A stretch of 30,288 bases of DNA. Origin: an uncultured Oscillospiraceae bacterium (GTDB lineage Bacteria > Bacillota > Clostridia > Oscillospirales > Acutalibacteraceae). The stretch spans positions 1-30,288 of the forward strand of contig URYP01000017.1 of NCBI GenBank assembly GCA_900552115.1, read 5' to 3'. Each line of letters starts with the position of its first letter. Within the stretch, counting starts at the first letter, position 1. The notes under the pieces are model-generated. The model worked only from the letters and a program-made list of their open reading frames with translations. It had not been told where the DNA came from and ran no database searches. Below, piece by piece: positions 7,852 to 14,673 of this stretch. Both the position numbers and the translations under genes were made by a program.

Positions 7852-8442
7852 TTGGCGGGCGCAGATATGGCACAGTGGAGCGACGAAGAATTGCTGGCCG
7901 CCATTCGTCAGGAATCGGAGGATGCGTTTGCGCAATTGGTGATTAACTACATGCCTATGATCCAACGGCTGGCGACACGGTTCCGTAAGACTTTGGTGGA
8001 TTCGGAAGATCTGGCCCAGGAGGGATTGTTGGGCCTCTTGTCGGCGGCACGTCATTATGAAAGCGGTTCCGTTGAATTTCCGGCATTTGCATATGTCTGT
8101 ATTCGGCGGCGCATGTTGTCTGCTGTCCGCAAAGCCTCCCGGCAGAAGGAATGTCCCTTGGCGGATATGCTGTGGGAGGAAGAGCTGGAAAAGTTTCCGG
8201 CGGGTAAGGACGGCAATGCCGATCCGGCTCATGTGTTGCTGCAACGGGAAGAAGAGGAACAACTGCTGGGGCAGCTGCGGGAAACGCTGACCGATTTGGA
8301 GTATCATGTCCTCATCTTATATCTGGCCGCTTATACATATGAAGAATTGGCGAAAAAGCTGGGAGTTTCCACAAAAACAGTAGATAACGCGTTACAGCGC
8401 GTGAGAAAAAAGATGTCTTTAAGAGGTCTGAATACGTTGTAG
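7852..8442 (+). CDS. sigH: SigH-like RNA polymerase sigma factor
   Basis: A 196-residue sigma-70-family protein. Region 2 is at residues ~10-90 (DAFAQLVINYMPMIQRLA, DSEDLAQEGLLGLLSAARHY, FAYVCIRRRMLSAVRKASRQ). Region 4 is at residues ~140-190 (LTDLEYHVLILYLAAYTYEELAKKLG ... KTVDNALQRVRKKM). The segment IRRRMLSAVRKASRQK and the ending VDNALQRVRKK match SigH/Spo0H, which drives transition-phase and early sporulation genes in Firmicutes. The start is TTG at 7852, behind an unusually long G-run (AGGGGGGG, 7838-7845); ATG at 7867 is possible but too far from it. A strong promoter lies 60 bases upstream. A distant ECF-type factor is less likely because the EDLAQEG region 2 is SigH-like. Confidence 0.82.
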   Translation: MAGADMAQWSDEELLAAIRQESEDAFAQLVINYMPMIQRLATRFRKTLVDSEDLAQEGLLGLLSAARHYESGSVEFPAFAYVCIRRRMLSAVRKASRQKECPLADMLWEEELEKFPAGKDGNADPAHVLLQREEEEQLLGQLRETLTDLEYHVLILYLAAYTYEELAKKLGVSTKTVDNALQRVRKKMSLRGLNTL

Positions 8443-8473
8443 AAATCGATATCTTCCGGATATCGTTCTATAT

Positions 8474-8537
8474 GCCCGGGTAGCTTAAGAAGAGCGTTGG
8501 TTTTTCAAAGGTGTCGGTCCAAATCCGTCGCAGGGCA
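8474..8537 (+). pseudogene. Degenerate tRNA-like sequence (anticodon position TTC)
   Basis: The 64 bases follow tRNA order. GCCCGGG is the acceptor strand, TA positions 8-9, and a GCTT/GAGC D-stem has a five-base loop. A loop TTTTCAA reads as anticodon TTC. A T-arm CGG-TCCAAAT-CCG precedes GCAGGGC and A as the 3' acceptor. Five of seven acceptor pairs form. The D-loop lacks GG, the anticodon stem does not pair, the variable region is missing and T55 is C. I read it as a tRNA relic or a tRNA-like structure in the leader of the next gene. Confidence 0.35.
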
Positions 8538-8564
8538 AATTTTTATCTAAAGCGAGGTAACATC

Positions 8565-8840
8565 ATGTACGAAGACAAGACTCTGATTTGCAAGGAATGT
8601 GGCGGCGAATTCATTTTCACCGCCGGCGAGCAGGAGTTCTATGCGGAAAAAGGCTTTGTTAATGAGCCCCAGCGCTGCAAGAACTGCCGCGACGCCCGCA
8701 AAGCCGCCAGCCGTGAAGGCCGCGAGATGCACACCGCGATCTGCGCGAACTGCGGTAAAGAAGCGAAAGTTCCTTTCAAACCCCGTGAGGACCGCCCTGT
8801 GTATTGCAGTGAGTGCTTCGCCAGCATGAAAGGCGAATAA
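8565..8840 (+). CDS. Zinc-ribbon protein (91 aa)
   Basis: A 91-residue protein with two treble-clef or zinc-ribbon units. The first is CKECGGEFIFTAGEQEFYAEKG with CKNC (residues ~9-45); the second is CANCGKEAKVPFKP with CSEC (residues ~64-86). The motif pattern CxECGxEFxFTxGEQEFY is the probable zinc-ribbon family common in Clostridia, where it occurs singly or doubled. It is probably a nucleic-acid- or protein-binding cytoplasmic protein; no activity is established. The start ATG at 8565 has GAGGT 6 bases upstream. It lies 122 bases after the sigma factor gene, with the tRNA-like sequence between, and has its own terminator. Confidence 0.85.
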   Translation: MYEDKTLICKECGGEFIFTAGEQEFYAEKGFVNEPQRCKNCRDARKAASREGREMHTAICANCGKEAKVPFKPREDRPVYCSECFASMKGE

Positions 8841-8852
8841 TTTGTCCAAACG

Positions 8853-8886
8853 AAAGCAGCCCGCTTGGTAGAGCGGGCTGCTTTTT
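8853..8886 (+). terminator. Terminator after the zinc-ribbon gene
   Basis: A perfect 12-bp stem, AAAGCAGCCCGC with GCGGGCTGCTTT (8853-8864 and 8873-8884), followed by TT. Confidence 0.93.
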
Positions 8887-9026
8887 ATATTCCGGTTTAT
8901 ATTCGTCCTCATGTTATGAAACAGTTTAAGGCAGGAAAGCTGGAGCTGACGGATAGCCTGCTGGTTCTGCATAAGCAAGCGGATGCATTTGGGGGGGGTC
9001 TTCCGCCGTAACAGGGACAATTAATA

Positions 9027-9063
9027 CAAAGCCTGGACCGAAATCCTTCCGGTCCAGGCTTTG
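9027..9063. terminator. Perfect 14-bp hairpin in the 8887-9209 intergenic region
   Basis: CAAAGCCTGGACCG (9027-9040) pairs with 9050-9063 across a nine-base loop. It lacks a clean T-run, so termination is uncertain. The region 8887-9209 has no supported gene; a 31-codon frame at 8916-9011 has no ribosome-binding site and crosses a run of eight G. Confidence 0.6.
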
Positions 9064-9143
9064 TCGGCCTTTGGTCGAGTGCTGAACTTGTCATAAAGAT
9101 TTCAGAATCACGACCGGATTTCGGTATTTTCGGGAGGATGGAT

Positions 9144-9198
9144 TCATGGTAAAATAGCTTGTGGCGTCCTCCAAGGGCCATAGACAATTTTACCATGA
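9144..9198. promoter_or_regulatory. 12-bp inverted repeat before the metallophosphoesterase gene
   Basis: TCATGGTAAAAT (9144-9155) is exactly repeated in inverse as ATTTTACCATGA (9187-9198), 31 bases apart. The left arm contains a possible -10 (TAAAAT). The right arm overlaps the start of the Shine-Dalgarno GAGGTG (9197-9202). It could be an operator dyad or an mRNA hairpin at the ribosome-binding site. Confidence 0.4.
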
Positions 9199-9209
9199 GG
9201 TGACGATCC

Positions 9210-10403
9210 ATGCTAGCCATTCTGCTTTCACCTTTTTATATTATCCTAAATGTATATATCGTTCGCTGGCTGCTGCGCTGGATGGCGGCCTGCCATCCGG
9301 TCATGCGGCATAGGGCCGTGCAGATCCCGGTGCTTATACTGTATGTTTTTTTGGCCAGCACGGTACTGACCAGCTATCTGGTTGCCTCTGGGCCTCTGCA
9401 CCGTTTTTTAAAAATAACCGCCAATTATTTTCTCGGCACGTTCGTCTATATCCTGCTGGCGATTCTTGTATTTGATCTGCTGCGCCTGATTTTCCGGCAT
9501 GTGCGGAGCAAACGCGTTTCGTTGACTAATCCGCGGCGTGTTTTTGCCATTACAGGGGGATGCACCATTGTCGTAATAATAGGAATCAGCGTTTATGGGA
9601 TTGTCCATATGCGGGATATCCGTGTGCGTGAATACGATTTGACGGTGGAAAAGTCCTGCGCGGTAGAAGACCTGCGACTGGTTCTTGTATCGGATCTGCA
9701 TCTGGGATATACCGTTGGAAAAGATCAAATGCAGCAAATGGTGGAAAAAATTAACCGTGAAAAGCCGGACCTGGTCTGCCTGGCCGGGGATTTGTTCGAT
9801 AATGAGTATGAGGCCATTGACCATCCGGAAGAAACCGCACAGATTTTAAAAGGGCTGCAAAGCCGGTATGGCGTATTTGCCTGCGAAGGGAACCACGATA
9901 TCAAAGAAAAAACGCTGGCTGGCTTTACCTTCCGGGGGGATGCGTCCACCCATACAGATGAGCGCTTTGCTGATTTTATGGATCAGGCGGAGATCCGGTT
10001 GCTGAGGGACGAAACGATTCTGCTGGATAATGCCTTTTACCTGTCGGGGCGCAAGGATCCCTCCAATTGCCGCAAAACCGGGGAAACACGCATGACGCCG
10101 GGAGAACTGACCGCCTCTCTGGATAAGACGCGGCCGCTTTTGGTCATGGATCACCAGCCCCGTGATCTGCAGGAGCTGGCGGATGCAGGGGTGGATGTGG
10201 ATTTGTCCGGGCACACTCATGACGGGCAGCTTTTTCCGGGGAACTGGCTGGTGAACGCGATATGGGAGAACCCGGCGGGTCTGGTTCGCAAGGGGCATAT
10301 GACCTCCTGTGTTACCTCTGGAGTAGGGGTGTGGGGACCCGGTATGCGGGTGGGAACTGACAGCGAGATTATGGTGTTGACCATTCGTTTTTCAGCGGCC
10401 TGA
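9210..10403 (+). CDS. Membrane-anchored metallophosphoesterase (YkuE/YaeI-like)
   Basis: A 397-residue protein. The N-terminal ~130 residues contain four hydrophobic segments (starting near residues 1, 38, 73 and 112). The catalytic calcineurin-like domain follows with all the metal-ligand motifs: SDLHLG (161-166), AGDLFDNE (192-199), EGNHD (226-230), a later histidine in MDHQP (313-317) and GHTHDGQ (334-340). These bind two metal ions and hydrolyse phosphoesters. The YkuE/YaeI relatives act on lipid substrates such as UDP-2,3-diacylglucosamine-like molecules or have unknown cell-envelope targets; the substrate here cannot be told. The start ATG has GAGGTG 7 bases upstream, at the arm of an inverted repeat. 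It stands as a single gene. Confidence 0.9.
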   Translation: MLAILLSPFYIILNVYIVRWLLRWMAACHPVMRHRAVQIPVLILYVFLASTVLTSYLVASGPLHRFLKITANYFLGTFVYILLAILVFDLLRLIFRHVRSKRVSLTNPRRVFAITGGCTIVVIIGISVYGIVHMRDIRVREYDLTVEKSCAVEDLRLVLVSDLHLGYTVGKDQMQQMVEKINREKPDLVCLAGDLFDNEYEAIDHPEETAQILKGLQSRYGVFACEGNHDIKEKTLAGFTFRGDASTHTDERFADFMDQAEIRLLRDETILLDNAFYLSGRKDPSNCRKTGETRMTPGELTASLDKTRPLLVMDHQPRDLQELADAGVDVDLSGHTHDGQLFPGNWLVNAIWENPAGLVRKGHMTSCVTSGVGVWGPGMRVGTDSEIMVLTIRFSAA

Positions 10404-10438
10404 TGGTTACGGGAAAATCTGGAAGACGAAAAAGGTTC

Positions 10439-10468
10439 TTTACACCGTCCCGCTGACTATGGTACAAT
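10439..10468 (+). promoter_or_regulatory. Promoter of the zinc-ribbon/DUF4190 gene
   Basis: TTTACA (10439-10444), an 18-base spacer and TACAAT (10463-10468). The predicted transcript starts just before a strongly folded leader of about 145 bases. Confidence 0.75.
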
Positions 10469-10618
10469 AGTCTCAAGGCAAAGCCTTGAGCCATTGGAAG
10501 AATAGTTGTCGCCGCGAGGCGGCTCCTGCGCTTATGGCGCACCACCATTCTTCCGGTCTCTGCGATTTATACATAAGCCTCCATCCGGTGCGGTTTGGAG
10601 TAATGAGGAGGGCAAACC
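10469..10618 (+). promoter_or_regulatory. Structured 5' leader with three-way junction and possible RBS masking
   Basis: Three structures are seen in order. First is an 8-bp hairpin, CTCAAGGC/GCCTTGAG (10472-10490). Second is a three-way junction closed by GGAAGAAT/ATTCTTCC (10496-10503 with 10547-10554), with arms GCCGC/GCGGC (10511-10523) and TGCGC/GCGCA (10527-10541). Third is CCTCC (10578-10582), which can pair with the Shine-Dalgarno GGAGG (10607-10611) or instead with TGGAG just before it (10596-10600). This is the layout of a cis-regulatory RNA. I recognise no known riboswitch class. Confidence 0.55.
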
Positions 10619-11272
10619 ATGAAACCATGCCCCAACTGTCAAAAAGAAAATTCGTTTGACAGCCGCTTTTGTGCCTGGTGCGGCGCGTCATTAGAAGAAA
10701 CGGTACGGTCATCGTCCTCGGCGCCTGTTTCATCGGCGCCGGAAAGCGCGCTCAGTCAAACGGCAGCGGATTCCCCGGTGGTTCTGCCGGAACAACCGTC
10801 TCCCGCCGCTGCGCCGACTCCCATGCCGCCCGTGATGCCGGCCTATCCTCCTGTGCCGCCGGCTCCGCCGTCCTATCCACCGCCTGCTGGGTATCCTGTC
10901 GGGCAGCCGTGGGATCCGCGCTTTCCGCCGCGCAAAACGAACAGCGGCTTGGCGGTCGCGGCGTTTGTCCTGTCCCTGCTGGCTTTTTTCTGCTGCGCAA
11001 TGGGACTGTTCAACGTATTCCTGTATATTGGAATCGGACTGACTATCGCCGCTTGGGCGACGATGAAACCCGGGCAGGGGAAGGGCTTGGCGATTGCGGC
11101 AATTGTCCTGTCGGCGGTGGCCCTGCTCGCCTCTATCGGTATCACGACCGAATGGTTTTCAGAGGATTATGACGGCGATTACAGCACGCCTTATGACGAG
11201 CGATACGATCATTATAACGATTACGACGATCTGTATGATGACTGGTTTTACGGTGGAAATGACCGTATTTGA
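10619..11272 (+). CDS. Zinc-ribbon, proline-rich, DUF4190-type membrane protein
   Basis: A 217-residue protein. Residues 4-22 are a zinc ribbon (CPNCQKENSFDSRFCAWCG). Residues ~28-105 form a Pro/Ala/Ser-rich linker with PPxYPP-type repeats. Two membrane helices follow at ~108-138 and ~153-177 (LAVAAFVLSLLAFFCC and GLAIAAIVLSAVALLASI), separated by a short Gly/Lys loop; this is the DUF4190 arrangement. The C-terminal ~35 residues are extremely Asp/Tyr-rich (DYDGDYSTPYDERYDHYNDY). Proteins of this design are common in Firmicutes and lack a known function. The start ATG is set by GAGGAGGG. Transcription comes from a promoter 150 bases upstream through a folded leader. Confidence 0.8.
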   Translation: MKPCPNCQKENSFDSRFCAWCGASLEETVRSSSSAPVSSAPESALSQTAADSPVVLPEQPSPAAAPTPMPPVMPAYPPVPPAPPSYPPPAGYPVGQPWDPRFPPRKTNSGLAVAAFVLSLLAFFCCAMGLFNVFLYIGIGLTIAAWATMKPGQGKGLAIAAIVLSAVALLASIGITTEWFSEDYDGDYSTPYDERYDHYNDYDDLYDDWFYGGNDRI

Positions 11273-11313
11273 TTCTGGCACCGAATCGATACACAATATC
11301 TTGTGGTATGACG

Positions 11314-11343
11314 GACGGCGCAGACACGATCTGCGCCGTCTCT
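11314..11343 (+). terminator. Hairpin terminator after the DUF4190 gene
   Basis: A perfect 11-bp stem, GACGGCGCAGA/TCTGCGCCGTC (11314-11324 and 11330-11340), with loop CACGA. The T-run is short (TCTTT). I see nothing further between it and the nrd promoter at 11471. Confidence 0.75.
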
Positions 11344-11470
11344 TTACGGTCTCATGATGGAAGACCGGGGCAAAAAGTAGGGGGGAAACAAGCCAAATTT
11401 ACGGTTTTGACTCTGTTTTTTAAGGTTTGAAAGCGCATTTTCTGCATAATGCCGAAAATCAAAAAGGGGC

Positions 11471-11525
11471 TTGACAACAACTATATATAGTGGCATAATA
11501 TCTCATGCAGCACAAATTATGGAAA
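11471..11525 (+). promoter_or_regulatory. nrd promoter with NrdR boxes
   Basis: TTGACA (11471-11476), a 17-base spacer and CATAAT (11494-11499). The spacer carries a near-consensus NrdR box (11478-11493, core ACTATATATAGT, 13 of 16 matches to ACACWATATATWGTGT). A weaker second box (11510-11525, CACAAATTATGG) is centred 32 bp further on. Two boxes about three helical turns apart is the usual NrdR arrangement, so repression by NrdR is likely. Confidence 0.75.
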
Positions 11526-11605
11526 TCACACGGCGTTTGGCCGGCCGGCTGCAGGCGGGGCGCGGGCTGTGTGAAATCCTATACGATAAAAAAGGGGACG
11601 GGCCT

Positions 11606-13891
11606 ATGATCAAGAGCATTATTAAACGGGACGGACGTGTGGTTTTGTATGATGAGGCCAAAATCGCGGGAGCGATTTTGAAGGCGCTGGAGGCAGCCGG
11701 GGAAGGAAACGCCGCCGATGCGGCGGCAGTGGCCAATGCCGTTCAGCAGCAGCTGGAGGATGCCTTTAAAGATACACCGCCTAAAATTGAAAACATACAG
11801 GATGCGGTGGAACGGGAGCTGATGCGGGCCGGTTTCGACGAGGCGGCTAAGCGCTACATACTGTACCGCGCCAACCGCACCCGTATCCGCGAGGCCAACA
11901 CTAGCCTGATGAAAACCATTGACGAGATTACGAACGTCGATGCCCGTCAGAGCGATATGAAGCGGGATAACGCCAATATCGACGGCAATACCGCCATGGG
12001 CAGTATGCTCCAGATCGGCACCGCCGGAGCCAAGGCGTATAACGAAGCGTACCTTCTCACGCCGGAACAGGCCCGCGCTCACCGGGAAGGGGATATTCAC
12101 ATTCATGATTTCGATTTTTATTCCCTGACCACCACCTGTACCCAGATCGATATTGTCCGCCTGTTCAAGGACGGCTTTTCAACCGGTCACGGGTTTCTGC
12201 GGGAGCCGCAGAGCATCCAGAGCTATGCGGCGCTGGCGGCGATCGCTATCCAGTCCAATCAGAACGATCAGCACGGCGGCCAGAGTATCCCCAATTTTGA
12301 TTATGGTATGGCGTTGGGTGTGGCCAAGTCGTTTGCCAAGGCGTATGCCCGCAAGCTGACCGAATCGCTAGAAGACGTGCGTGAGTCCGACGATGAGAAG
12401 GATACGGTTAAGGCGGCGATTGCGGCGGCAACGGAGAAAACCGGCAGCGGTCCTCGGCTTGAAACCAACGAGAAAGCGTTTGACGACGCGGTGTCGCAGG
12501 CGATTCAGGCGGCCTGTGGTCTGGATGCCAAAACGGCGGACCGGTTGGTGAAAGTGTCCCGCCGCCGCGCTTCTCAGCGGACCGACCGCGATACCTTCCA
12601 GGCCATGGAGGGATTTGTCCACAACCTGAACACTATGCACTCCCGCGCGGGCGCGCAGACACCTTTCAGCAGCATCAACTACGGAACGGATACCTCGCCG
12701 GAGGGGCGGATGGTGATCCGCAATGTCCTGAAAGCGACGGATGCCGGCCTTGGCCATGGGGAGACCTGTATTTTCCCCATCCATATTTTCAAGGTCAAGG
12801 AAGGGGTCAATTATAACGAGGGCGATCCCAACTACGATCTGTTCAAGCTGTCCTGTAAGGTCAGCGCCCGGCGGCTGTTCCCCAATTATATTTTCCTGGA
12901 TGCCCCCTTTAATCTGCAATATTATAAGCCCGGCCAGCCGGAAACGGAAGTCGCCACCATGGGCTGCCGTACCCGTGTTATGGGTAATGTCTACGATCCC
13001 GACCGCCAAATCAGCTATAGCCGGGGCAACCTGTCTTTCACCTCCATCAACATGCCCCGTCTGGCGATCGAATCGCATGGGGATGAAGCGCTTTTCTATG
13101 AAAAGCTGGACCAGATGCTGGAACTGGTTGCCGGCCAGCTGCTCGACCGTTTTGAAATCCAGGCGGCCAAACGGGTTTATAATTTCCCCTTCCTGATGGG
13201 GCAGGGGGTATGGCTGGACAGCGATAAGCTCGGTCCCAACGACGAGGTGCGGGAAGTGCTTAAACACGGGACCCTGTCTATCGGGTTTATCGGATTGGCC
13301 GAAACATTGACGTCCCTCTATGGCCATCACCATGGCGAAAGCGATGACATGCAGAAGAAAGGGTTGGCCATTGTCCAGCATATGCGGGACTTCTGTGATA
13401 AAAAGAGCCAGGAAATGAAAATGAATTTCACCCTGCTGGCAACACCGGCGGAGGGCTTGTCCGGCCGGTTCATCCGCATCGATAAAAAGCGTTTCGGCGA
13501 AATCCCGGGCGTTACCGATCGGGAATACTATACCAACAGCTTCCATGTGCCGGTGTGGTATCCAATTTCCGCTTTTGAAAAGATTAAAAAAGAAGGTCCC
13601 TACCACGCCATGACCAATGCCGGCCACATCAGCTATGTAGAGCTGGACGGCGACACCTCAAACAACGTGGAGGCGTTCGAATCGGTCGTGCGTTGCATGC
13701 ACGATTACGGCGTTGGCTACGGGTCCATCAATCATCCGGTCGACCGGGATCCGGTATGCGGCTACGTCGGCGTGATAGGGGATGTATGTCCCCGTTGCGG
13801 CCGCCGGGATGGCGAAGATATCGACCCCGAAAAGCTGGATGACCTGCGCAAAAAATATCCGCACATGCCACAGTTCCACGGCTGCTGTTGA
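11606..13891 (+). CDS. nrdD: Anaerobic ribonucleoside-triphosphate reductase large part, lacking the glycyl-radical tail
   Basis: A 761-residue class III ribonucleotide reductase catalytic chain, which reduces NTPs to dNTPs in the absence of oxygen. Residues ~1-92 are an ATP-cone, the allosteric nucleotide site. The barrel follows with Cys178 (TTTCTQ), NQNDQHGGQSIPNFD (~219-232) and Cys454 (TMGCRTR), the expected active-site cysteines. The C-terminus keeps part of the zinc site (Cys718, then CPRC at 728-731) and ends in GCC. The RxxGYL glycyl-radical motif that normally follows is absent; it is on the next gene, in another frame. ATG at 11606 has AAGGGGA upstream; a longer frame was rejected because it starts on the -35 element. 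First gene of an nrdD-small subunit-nrdG operon. Confidence 0.9.
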   Translation: MIKSIIKRDGRVVLYDEAKIAGAILKALEAAGEGNAADAAAVANAVQQQLEDAFKDTPPKIENIQDAVERELMRAGFDEAAKRYILYRANRTRIREANTSLMKTIDEITNVDARQSDMKRDNANIDGNTAMGSMLQIGTAGAKAYNEAYLLTPEQARAHREGDIHIHDFDFYSLTTTCTQIDIVRLFKDGFSTGHGFLREPQSIQSYAALAAIAIQSNQNDQHGGQSIPNFDYGMALGVAKSFAKAYARKLTESLEDVRESDDEKDTVKAAIAAATEKTGSGPRLETNEKAFDDAVSQAIQAACGLDAKTADRLVKVSRRRASQRTDRDTFQAMEGFVHNLNTMHSRAGAQTPFSSINYGTDTSPEGRMVIRNVLKATDAGLGHGETCIFPIHIFKVKEGVNYNEGDPNYDLFKLSCKVSARRLFPNYIFLDAPFNLQYYKPGQPETEVATMGCRTRVMGNVYDPDRQISYSRGNLSFTSINMPRLAIESHGDEALFYEKLDQMLELVAGQLLDRFEIQAAKRVYNFPFLMGQGVWLDSDKLGPNDEVREVLKHGTLSIGFIGLAETLTSLYGHHHGESDDMQKKGLAIVQHMRDFCDKKSQEMKMNFTLLATPAEGLSGRFIRIDKKRFGEIPGVTDREYYTNSFHVPVWYPISAFEKIKKEGPYHAMTNAGHISYVELDGDTSNNVEAFESVVRCMHDYGVGYGSINHPVDRDPVCGYVGVIGDVCPRCGRRDGEDIDPEKLDDLRKKYPHMPQFHGCC

Positions 13892-13940
13892 TCGGCCGGC
13901 CGCTATATAAACAGTATTATAATTAAAAGGAGAGATCGTT

Positions 13941-14099
13941 ATGCCTGTCAAACCAAACGTCAACATGGGAAAAGATATTCACTTCGAGCGCATCCGCCGT
14001 ATCACCGGTTACTTGGTGGGAACCATGGATAAATGGAACGACGCCAAAAAAGCCGAAGAACACGACCGGGTCAAACACGGCCTGGGCAGCCAGGGTTGA
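13941..14099 (+). CDS. Separate glycyl-radical subunit of the class III ribonucleotide reductase
   Basis: A 52-residue protein matching the C-terminal tail of ordinary NrdD. FERIRRITGYLVGTMDKWND is centred on Gly23, the radical-bearing glycine, followed by the typical AKKAEEHDRVKHG ending. It has its own AAAAGGAGAG ribosome-binding site and ATG. It starts 49 bases after the nrdD stop and is in a different frame, so this is not a simple stop-codon readthrough. NrdG begins 3 bases after its stop. The likely model is that the protein docks onto the truncated NrdD and NrdG abstracts the glycine hydrogen. YfiD/GrcA, the spare radical domain for pyruvate formate-lyase, is the nearest known analogy. 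Confidence 0.88.
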   Translation: MPVKPNVNMGKDIHFERIRRITGYLVGTMDKWNDAKKAEEHDRVKHGLGSQG

Positions 14100-14102
14100 T
14101 CT

Positions 14103-14615
14103 ATGCTGCGTATAGCCGGTTTTGCCGACGACAGCATTGTGGACGGCCCCGGCATCCGGATGACGGTATTTTGCCAGGGGTGTCCTCACCGCTGTCCAGG
14201 CTGCCATAATCCGGATACCTGGCCGTCCGAGGGGGGCGCGTTTTATTCGCCGGAGGATATTGTGCGGCGGGCGCGTCAGAATCCACTCGTTAAGGGAATC
14301 ACCCTATCGGGAGGGGAGCCGTTCGCTCAGGCGGCGGATAACGCCGTGCTTGCCCGCCTTTTGAAAGAGGCGGGGTATGAGGTGGCGGCTTACAGCGGCT
14401 ATACTTTTGAGCAGCTGCTGCAGGGATCGCCCGCGCAGCGGGAGCTGCTGCAACAGCTCGACGTGTTGATCGACGGCCCGTTTCTCCTGGCTGAACGCAG
14501 CCTGGAACTCCTGTTCCGCGGCAGCCGCAACCAGCGGATTCTAAATGTCCCGCAAAGCCTTGCGGCTGGACAAGCCGTTTGGGAAACGAGCGAACGCTGG
14601 ACTGGGGAAACATAA
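14103..14615 (+). CDS. nrdG: Anaerobic ribonucleotide reductase activating enzyme (radical SAM)
   Basis: A 170-residue radical SAM activase, the usual length for NrdG. It uses S-adenosylmethionine and a [4Fe-4S] cluster to create the glycyl radical. The cluster motif is CxxxCPxC-like (CQGCPHRCPGC at residues ~24-34). SIVDGPGIRMTVFCQGC, the SAM-binding TLSGGEPF (~64-71) and DVLIDGPF (~120-127) are further family marks. Its start is 3 bases past the stop of the separate glycyl-radical protein, so translation is probably coupled. Its physical neighbour, and likely direct substrate, is that 52-residue protein rather than full-length NrdD. Confidence 0.93.
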   Translation: MLRIAGFADDSIVDGPGIRMTVFCQGCPHRCPGCHNPDTWPSEGGAFYSPEDIVRRARQNPLVKGITLSGGEPFAQAADNAVLARLLKEAGYEVAAYSGYTFEQLLQGSPAQRELLQQLDVLIDGPFLLAERSLELLFRGSRNQRILNVPQSLAAGQAVWETSERWTGET

Positions 14616-14632
14616 TGAATGACGCAACGGTA

Positions 14633-14673
14633 GACAAAAAGGCCTCCCATATCATATGGGAGGCCTTTTTGTC
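14633..14673. terminator. Bidirectional terminator between nrdG and the convergent wall protein
   Basis: A 20-bp perfect stem (14633-14652 with 14654-14673) with A-run and T-run ends. It serves the nrd operon on the plus strand and the minus-strand gene whose stop codon (14672-14674) lies in it. Confidence 0.93.

Noticed and set aside
8916..9011. 31-codon plus-strand frame after the zinc-ribbon terminator
   Set aside because: No Shine-Dalgarno, no known motif, and it ends just after a run of eight G that may itself be a sequencing or slippage site.
13892..13940. Possibility that nrdD continues by selenocysteine or stop readthrough into the glycyl-radical ORF
   Set aside because: The downstream ORF is in another frame, has its own AAAAGGAGAG and ATG, and the TGA follows an ordinary GCC ending; no SECIS-like need is apparent.
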